Below, piece by piece: positions 6,987 through 12,135 of a stretch of DNA of 12,135 bases. Source of the stretch: Marisimplicoccus sp965655775 (GTDB lineage: Bacteria > Bacteroidota > Bacteroidia > Flavobacteriales > Flavobacteriaceae); assembly GCA_965655775.1 (NCBI GenBank), contig CBFHHV010000026.1, forward strand, positions 1-12,135, read 5' to 3'. Positions within the stretch are counted from its first letter, which is position 1. Each line of letters begins with the position of its first letter. Made by a program: the position numbers and the translations under genes. Below the pieces are notes generated by a model. It searched no databases. It was given only the letters and a program-made list of their open reading frames with translations, and was not told the origin of the DNA.

Positions 6987-7021
6987 AAAAAAAAGCATAA
7001 CAATAGTTATGCTTTTTTTTT
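6987..7021. terminator. Bidirectional intrinsic terminator shared by the ompA-type and uvrD/pcrA genes
   Basis: A perfect inverted repeat GCATAAC (6995-7001) / GTTATGC (7006-7012) with loop AATA is flanked by A8 on the left (6987-6994) and T9 on the right (7013-7021). Read rightwards it terminates the OmpA-type gene, whose stop is 18 bases before. Read leftwards the same hairpin with a U-tract follows immediately after the helicase stop codon, which lies in the T-tract (TAA, minus strand 7022-7020). Confidence 0.93.
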
Positions 7022-9260
7022 ACACCTTATTCAACTTAGCAAACCTTAGGAGTAAGTTTTTTAAACCAAATTTTTTAAAATTAACTGTAGCCTTTGAGTC
7101 ATTTCCAATCCCTTCAATTCTAATTATCTCACCAACACCAAACTTTTCATGAGAAACACTATCTCCTTCAGATACATTTATCTTAATTGCCGGAATCGAA
7201 GTTGATGTCTTTGGCAATCTTTTTAAATTTGATTGTGATTTATAGATTATATTCTTTCTTGGAGATAAAGATACATTTGACTCAATAGGATTAGGTTTTA
7301 TAATTTTCACATAATCCTTATCAATTTCATTTAGAAACCTACTCTCTTCACAGTAGATTAATTTACCCCATCTATATCTCGAGTTCGCATAGGATAGATA
7401 TAGGTTTTCCTTTGCTCTGGTAATTCCAACATAGAACAGCCTTCTCTCCTCTTCTAATTCTGATCTAGTATTATAGCTTAAAGCAGAAGGAAACAGATCT
7501 TCTTCAAGACCTACAATAAAAACATGTTTAAACTCAAGTCCTTTAGATAAGTGTAATGTCATTAATGAGACTTTATCTTGGTCTTCATTCTCTACATCAA
7601 AGTCAGTTGAAAGTGATACTGTAGACAAAAATTCAGACAATTTATCATTTGAATCTACAAGTTCTTTTTGATCCTCAATAAAATCTCTTATTCCGTTTAA
7701 TAATTCCTGAACATTTTCTACTCTTGATATTCCCTCAGGTGAATCATCTTTTTTTAAATCGTCTATTATCCTAACTTTTTCAATTACCTCTTTTGTAAGG
7801 TCAAATGCATTTAACTTTTTATTCTCAATTTTAAATACATCGATAAGATCAATAAAATTCTGGAGTTTTGTTGAAACAGAGCCTGAAAGGCCTATTGATA
7901 GTTCGTTGTTCCTTTTAATGGTTTCATACAATGTCAAATTATGCTTTTGAGCAGCTATAATAATTTTATTTATTGTAACTTGTCCAATACCTCTAGCGGG
8001 ATAATTAATTACTCTTTTTAAACTTTCTTCATCACTACTATTAACAATTAGTCTTAGATATGCTAGAACATCTTTTATCTCTTTTCTATTGTAGAATGAT
8101 ACTCCACCAAAAATTTGATATGGAATCTTATTAAGTCTAAGTGAGTCTTCTATTGGCCTGGACTGTGCATTGGTTCTATAAAGAACAGCAATATTTGAAA
8201 AACTAGTATTATTAAGAGATATTATCTTTTGACATAGACCTCTAGCTTCACCAATGTCAGAATCATTTGCAATTATTTCAACTCTATCACCAAAGTCATT
8301 ATCAGTCCATACTTCTTTTTCAATTTTATTCTTATTATGATCAATTACAGAGTTTGCTGCATTGACAATATTTTTTGTAGATCTATAATTTTGCTCGAGC
8401 CTGAAAACTTCTACTTCATCATAATCATTTCTAAAATTGATAATATTATTAATATTTGCTCCTCTAAATGAGTAAATACTTTGAGCATCATCCCCAACTA
8501 CACAAATATTCTGATACTTATCTGAAAGTGATTTAACTATTAAATATTGTGAATTATTAGTATCCTGATATTCATCTACTAAAATATATTTAAATTTCTC
8601 TTGATACTTAGCTAACACTTCAGGATAGTTATTAAGTAACTCATTAGTTTTCATTAATAAATCATCAAAATCCATAGAGTTTGACTTTATCAACCTCTCA
8701 TTATATTCTTTATATATATTTCCAGTTTCAGGTTTTCTAGAGAGATTATCTGATTCAACCAACTCATTATTAGAGAAGTATCCATTTACAGTAATAAAAT
8801 TATTTTTTAATGTGGAGATTCTATTTCTTATTGACTTTGGTCTATACACATCCTTATCAAGATTTTTTTCCTTAATAATAGATGATACAAGTCTTTCAGA
8901 GTCTTGAGTGTCGTAAATTGTAAAATCAGATGTAAATCCAATCTTATGGGCTTCAAACCTTAAAATTTTTGCAAAAACTGAATGGAAAGTACCCATCCAA
9001 ATATTTTTTGATTCACTCTCCCCTATCATTGCCGATATTCTCAATTTCATTTCTCTTGCAGCTTTATTTGTGAATGTAAGTGCAAGAATCTCAAATGGAT
9101 CAACTCCATTTTCAACAAGATGTACTATTTTATATGTTAAAACTCTAGTTTTTCCAGAACCGGCACCTGCAATTACCATTGAAGGACCTTCAGTCTTTAA
9201 AACTGCATTTAATTGAGCTTCGTTAAGATCTTTTAGGTAAGATTTGTTATCTTCTAACAT
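7020..9260 (-). CDS. UvrD/PcrA-type superfamily 1A DNA helicase
   Basis: This 746-residue ATP-dependent 3'-5' helicase would act in nucleotide-excision and mismatch repair, and in removing stalled complexes from DNA. SF1A motifs appear in order: Q-motif region LNEAQLNAV at 12-20; Walker A AGAGSGKT at 31-38; TFTNKAA at 62-68; motif II VDEYQDT at 228-234; motif III GDDAQSIYSFRGA at 256-268; motif IV LEQNYRS at 288-294; motif V with MTLHLSKGLEF at 567-577; motif VI FYVGITRAK at 609-617. The C-terminal about 50 residues (GDSVSHEKFGVGEI onward, 699-746) form the Tudor-like domain that contacts RNA polymerase in PcrA/UvrD. Length is normal. The ATG at 9260 is 87 bases from divergent recG. The stop codon runs into the T-tract of the shared terminator. 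PcrA versus UvrD naming is arbitrary in this phylum, so no symbol is given. Confidence 0.96.
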   Translation of the reverse strand: MLEDNKSYLKDLNEAQLNAVLKTEGPSMVIAGAGSGKTRVLTYKIVHLVENGVDPFEILALTFTNKAAREMKLRISAMIGESESKNIWMGTFHSVFAKILRFEAHKIGFTSDFTIYDTQDSERLVSSIIKEKNLDKDVYRPKSIRNRISTLKNNFITVNGYFSNNELVESDNLSRKPETGNIYKEYNERLIKSNSMDFDDLLMKTNELLNNYPEVLAKYQEKFKYILVDEYQDTNNSQYLIVKSLSDKYQNICVVGDDAQSIYSFRGANINNIINFRNDYDEVEVFRLEQNYRSTKNIVNAANSVIDHNKNKIEKEVWTDNDFGDRVEIIANDSDIGEARGLCQKIISLNNTSFSNIAVLYRTNAQSRPIEDSLRLNKIPYQIFGGVSFYNRKEIKDVLAYLRLIVNSSDEESLKRVINYPARGIGQVTINKIIIAAQKHNLTLYETIKRNNELSIGLSGSVSTKLQNFIDLIDVFKIENKKLNAFDLTKEVIEKVRIIDDLKKDDSPEGISRVENVQELLNGIRDFIEDQKELVDSNDKLSEFLSTVSLSTDFDVENEDQDKVSLMTLHLSKGLEFKHVFIVGLEEDLFPSALSYNTRSELEEERRLFYVGITRAKENLYLSYANSRYRWGKLIYCEESRFLNEIDKDYVKIIKPNPIESNVSLSPRKNIIYKSQSNLKRLPKTSTSIPAIKINVSEGDSVSHEKFGVGEIIRIEGIGNDSKATVNFKKFGLKNLLLRFAKLNKV

Positions 9261-9347
9261 TGATATAAATTTAAGTAATTAATGAATTTTAATTACCTAT
9301 AAATTATATATTAAATCAATACTTATAAAGAATTTATTTTTTAGATA
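9261..9347. promoter_or_regulatory. Divergent intergenic region between the uvrD/pcrA-type gene and recG
   Basis: These 87 extremely A/T-rich bases must hold the start signals of two divergent repair helicase genes. I find no exact TAnnTTTG on either strand. The closest on the plus strand is TATTTTTT (9335-9342), 5 bases before the recG GTG. No clear operator or hairpin with G/C pairs is visible. Confidence 0.45.
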
Positions 9348-11453
9348 GTGAATAGTGACTTTTTAAATCAATCGATTGAATTTATAAAAGGTGTAGGTCC
9401 TGCAAGATCAAAATTACTCAGTGAAGAATTAAATCTAAAAACAATTAAAGATCTTGTTGATTTTTATCCATATAGATATATAGATAGATCTAGATTCTAT
9501 AATATTAATGAGATACCAAAGAATCAATCAGAGGTTCAAATAATTGGAAAAATCAGAAGTATTAGAAGAACCAAAGTTAGATATAGAGACAGATTAAATT
9601 GTGAGTTTTATGACGATACAGGAAAAATTGATTTAATATGGTATAGAGGATTTAATTGGGTTGAAGAATCCTTAAAGATTAATGAAGATTACGTAGTTTA
9701 TGGAAAAATTACATGGTTTGGCAACAATGCTTCAATTGCACACCCTGAGATAAAGACTAAGTCTAATTTCAATAGAAATGTCCCAAGAAGACTTCATGGA
9801 ATTTACTCCTCTACAGAAAGATTAATTAATGAGGGTGTTACTCAGAAATATTTTATCAAAATAATTTATAACCTGTTAAACTCTATTCAAGATTATATTA
9901 AAGAGAATCTTTCATTATCAATACTTAATGAATTCAATCTTATTAACAGATATAAAGCAATTATAAATATTCATCTTCCAGAGTCGCAAGAATTACTCTC
10001 AGAGTCAATAAGGAGGTTAAAATTTGAAGAATTATTTTTTAATCAGTTAGGATTCCAACTTACCCGTAATGATAGAGTTCAAAAATTAAATGGATTTAAG
10101 TTTGAAAAAGTAGGTAATAACTTGAATGAATTTTATAAAAACAGTTTGCCCTTTGAATTGACTGGGGATCAAAAAAAGGTTATTAAAGAGATAAGAAATG
10201 ATTTTCGTGATGGAAAACAGATGAACAGATTACTTCAGGGGGATGTTGGTTCAGGAAAGACTATAGTATCATTGATGGTTATGTTAATAGCAATTGACAA
10301 TGGCTTTCAATCATGTATACTTGCTCCCACAGAGATTTTAGCAAATCAACATTTTAAATCTCTTAGTGAACTATTAATTGATTTTGATATAAAAGTTAAT
10401 CTACTAACTGGCTCTTCTAAAGCAAAGGACAGAAAATTGATTCATAATGATCTTTTAAGTGGTGAAACTAATATCTTAGTTGGAACTCATGCAATTCTAG
10501 AGGACATTGTCCAGTTTAAAAATCTGGGTCTAAGCATAATTGATGAGCAACATAGATTTGGTGTTGCACAAAGAGCTAAACTCTGGAAAAAAAATAATCC
10601 ACCTCCACACATACTTGTAATGACAGCAACTCCAATCCCAAGAACACTAGCAATGAGCTTATATGGTGATTTAGACATATCATCAATAAAAGAACTACCG
10701 CCAGGCCGAATTACCACAAAAACCGTTCATAAATATGATAAAAATAGACTTAGTGTATTTAAATTTTTAAAAGATCAAATCAAAAAAGGAAGACAAGTCT
10801 ATCTTGTTTACCCTCTTATAAATGAATCAGAGAAACTAGATTATAAAGATTTAATGGATGGTTATGAAAGTGTTGTAAGAGAATTTCCTCGTCCTGATTA
10901 TCAGGTAAGTATTGTACATGGAAAAATGAATGCAAAAGATAAAGACTATGAAATGAAAAGATTTATAGAAAAAGAAACACAAATTTTAGTGTCAACAACA
11001 GTAATTGAAGTTGGAGTTAATGTTCCAAATGCATCAGTTATGGTAATTGAGAGTGCAGAAAGATTTGGATTATCTCAATTGCATCAATTAAGAGGAAGGG
11101 TTGGCAGAGGGAACGATGAAAGCTATTGTATTTTAATGACAAAGGATAAATTATCTGAAGACTCTAAACTTAGAATTGAAACAATGGTCAAGGTAAGTGA
11201 TGGGTTTAAGCTAGCTGAAGTAGACTTAAAACTTAGAGGTCCAGGAGATATGTTAGGAACAAGACAGAGCGGAATGCTTAGGTTTAAATTAGCCGATATT
11301 ATATACGATACAGAGATACTAAATAATGCTCGTAATTCTGCAATTAAAATATTAAGAGATGACCCTAGACTAAATAATAAAGAAAACTTACCTATCAGAA
11401 CTGAAATCTCATCATCTTCAAATTCTAAGAATTTGTGGAGATATATTAGTTGA
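9348..11453 (+). CDS. recG: ATP-dependent DNA helicase RecG
   Basis: RecG regresses stalled replication forks and processes branched DNA. The 701-residue length is normal. The N-terminus (IEFIKGVGPARSKLL, 10-24) and DFYPYRYIDRS lead into the OB-fold wedge domain (about 60-135), which binds the branch point. The helicase core follows: Walker A GDVGSGKT at 298-305; APTEILANQH at 326-335; the DEQH box at 399-402 followed by RFGVAQR; TATPIPRTLAMSLYGDLD at 426-443; VHGKMNAKDKD at 523-533; STTVIEVGVNVPNA at 549-562; QLRGRVGR at 580-587. The RecG-specific C-terminal region includes DLKLRGPGDMLGTRQSG at 626-642. The start is GTG at 9348; no ATG upstream is in frame near it, and the N-terminus aligns well with remembered flavobacterial RecG. 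It is divergent from the helicase gene across 87 bases, and pheT follows after 30 bases. Confidence 0.97.
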   Translation: MNSDFLNQSIEFIKGVGPARSKLLSEELNLKTIKDLVDFYPYRYIDRSRFYNINEIPKNQSEVQIIGKIRSIRRTKVRYRDRLNCEFYDDTGKIDLIWYRGFNWVEESLKINEDYVVYGKITWFGNNASIAHPEIKTKSNFNRNVPRRLHGIYSSTERLINEGVTQKYFIKIIYNLLNSIQDYIKENLSLSILNEFNLINRYKAIINIHLPESQELLSESIRRLKFEELFFNQLGFQLTRNDRVQKLNGFKFEKVGNNLNEFYKNSLPFELTGDQKKVIKEIRNDFRDGKQMNRLLQGDVGSGKTIVSLMVMLIAIDNGFQSCILAPTEILANQHFKSLSELLIDFDIKVNLLTGSSKAKDRKLIHNDLLSGETNILVGTHAILEDIVQFKNLGLSIIDEQHRFGVAQRAKLWKKNNPPPHILVMTATPIPRTLAMSLYGDLDISSIKELPPGRITTKTVHKYDKNRLSVFKFLKDQIKKGRQVYLVYPLINESEKLDYKDLMDGYESVVREFPRPDYQVSIVHGKMNAKDKDYEMKRFIEKETQILVSTTVIEVGVNVPNASVMVIESAERFGLSQLHQLRGRVGRGNDESYCILMTKDKLSEDSKLRIETMVKVSDGFKLAEVDLKLRGPGDMLGTRQSGMLRFKLADIIYDTEILNNARNSAIKILRDDPRLNNKENLPIRTEISSSSNSKNLWRYIS

Positions 11454-11466
11454 TTAAGTATATTTG
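11432..11466 (+). promoter_or_regulatory. Bacteroidota-type promoter for pheT (TTTG-N23-TATATTTG)
   Basis: TTTG at 11432-11435 and TATATTTG at 11459-11466 are separated by 23 bases, which fits the flavobacterial pattern TTG-N17-23-TAnnTTTG. The upstream half lies within the last recG codons. A start a few bases after the -7 element would leave a leader of about 10 bases before the GTG at 11484. This is the best promoter match in the window, although the spacing is at the upper limit. Confidence 0.55.
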
Positions 11467-11483
11467 TCTAATAAAGAAACCCT

Positions 11484-12135
11484 GTGAAAATATCGATAAA
11501 CTGGCTTAAGGAATACATTCAAACTGAATCAAACCCAGTAGAAATTTCTGAAATATTAACAAATTTAGGATTAGAAGTAGAAAAGATTGATTCTTTTGAA
11601 TCAGTAAAAGGTGGTCTTGAAGGAGTAGTTGCGGGTAAAGTTATAAAATGTGAAAAGCATCCAAATGCAGATAGATTAAAGCTTACCTCTATAGATCTTG
11701 GAAACAATCAAATTTCAGAAATAGTTTGTGGTGCACCAAATATTGAAAAAGGCCAAATAGTTCCTGTAGCAGTAGTTGGATCAAAAATCTACACTAGTGA
11801 TGGTACAGAGATAAAAATTAAAAAATCAAAGATTAGAGGGGTTATTAGTAATGGTATGGTATGTGCTGAGGATGAGATTGGTCTTGGTGATTCTCATGAT
11901 GGAATTATGGTATTAGATAAAAATATTAAACCAGGAACTCCAATTAGTGAAGTGTTTAATATTGAAAATGATAATATTCTAGACATTGGATTAACTCCCA
12001 ATAGATGTGATGCAATGTCGCATTATGGGGTAGCAAGAGATCTAAAAGCATATTATGATTACAAGTCAATTAAAACTATAATTAATCTTCCATCAATAAA
12101 TTCTTTTGAGTCAGTCAATATTGAAGAAGATTTTA
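11484..12135 (+). CDS. pheT: Phenylalanine--tRNA ligase beta subunit, N-terminal part; 3' partial
   Basis: PheT pairs with the catalytic PheS subunit to charge tRNA-Phe; the beta subunit binds the tRNA and edits mischarged tyrosine. About 217 residues are visible before the right edge cuts the gene. The N-terminus KISINWLKEYI is diagnostic. The EMAP/Trbp111-type tRNA-binding domain (about 40-150) shows HPNADRLKL at 59-67, VCGAPN at about 81-86 and SNGMVCAEDEIGLGD at about 122-136. After it comes the family hallmark TPNRCDAMSHYGVARDL at about 171-187, leading into the B3/B4 region. The start is GTG at 11484 followed by AAA ATA; no in-frame ATG precedes it and the protein aligns from this residue. 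pheS is not next to it on the visible side. A promoter-like element lies just upstream, so it need not depend on recG transcription. Confidence 0.96.
   Translation, partial: MKISINWLKEYIQTESNPVEISEILTNLGLEVEKIDSFESVKGGLEGVVAGKVIKCEKHPNADRLKLTSIDLGNNQISEIVCGAPNIEKGQIVPVAVVGSKIYTSDGTEIKIKKSKIRGVISNGMVCAEDEIGLGDSHDGIMVLDKNIKPGTPISEVFNIENDNILDIGLTPNRCDAMSHYGVARDLKAYYDYKSIKTIINLPSINSFESVNIEEDF

Noticed and set aside
10487..10717. 76-residue minus-strand open frame inside recG
   Set aside because: It is antisense to the DEQH and TAT helicase motifs; a shadow of conserved codons.
11519..11707. 62-residue minus-strand open frame at the right end
   Set aside because: It is antisense to the pheT tRNA-binding domain, which is unmistakable on the plus strand.
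11591..12115. Near-repeat TTCTTTTGAATCAGT / TTCTTTTGAGTCAGT within pheT
   Set aside because: There are two copies only, about 500 bases apart, both coding for SFESV in unrelated parts of the protein; probably chance in A/T-rich DNA.

Overview
The window looks like ordinary core chromosome of a low-GC, streamlined member of the Bacteroidota, most likely a marine-type flavobacterium. This rests on several things. The DNA is strongly A/T-rich and the code is standard. No convincing Shine-Dalgarno sequence precedes any visible start. TAnnTTTG promoter elements of the Bacteroidota type occur upstream of several genes. The protein families are also typical of the group: a fused E1 alpha/beta 2-oxoacid dehydrogenase, an M1-like peptidase with a C-terminal beta-barrel-like tail, and an OmpA-type lipoprotein. 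I cannot name the genus. No tRNA, rRNA, CRISPR array, insertion sequence or prophage gene was seen, and no gene-free stretch exceeds about 90 bases.

Layout. 1-1108 (+) is the 3' part of a large outer-membrane-associated metallopeptidase-like gene, cut by the left edge. 1146-3545 (+) is a single-chain TPP-dependent 2-oxoacid dehydrogenase E1 (alpha and beta fused). 3537-4547 (-) is holA, the DNA polymerase III delta subunit, which overlaps the E1 gene tail to tail by 9 bases. Only 9 bases away in the opposite direction begins a two-gene operon: a small PD-(D/E)XK nuclease-fold protein related to the HsdR N-terminal domain (4557-5000, +), coupled by ATGA to a family 2 glycosyltransferase (4997-5980, +). 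An OmpA-family lipoprotein follows (6045-6968, +) with its own promoter-like element. A strong hairpin with A and T tracts then serves as a shared terminator with the convergent UvrD/PcrA-type helicase gene (7020-9260, -). That helicase gene is divergent from recG (9348-11453, +) across 87 bases. The right edge cuts pheT (11484 onward, +), preceded by the best promoter match in the window.

How the genes work together. There is no single pathway here. Genome maintenance is represented by HolA (clamp loading), UvrD/PcrA (repair and transcription-associated helicase) and RecG (fork regression). Envelope functions are the peptidase, the glycosyltransferase and the OmpA lipoprotein. Central metabolism and translation are the E1 enzyme and PheT. 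I found no evidence of a new multi-gene system. The observations most worth a second look are an apparent reciprocal Asp/Asn exchange of the TPP-metal ligands in the E1 alpha half, the stand-alone HsdR_N-type nuclease domain wedged between holA and a glycosyltransferase, and the extremely tight gene packing with overlapping or shared control elements.
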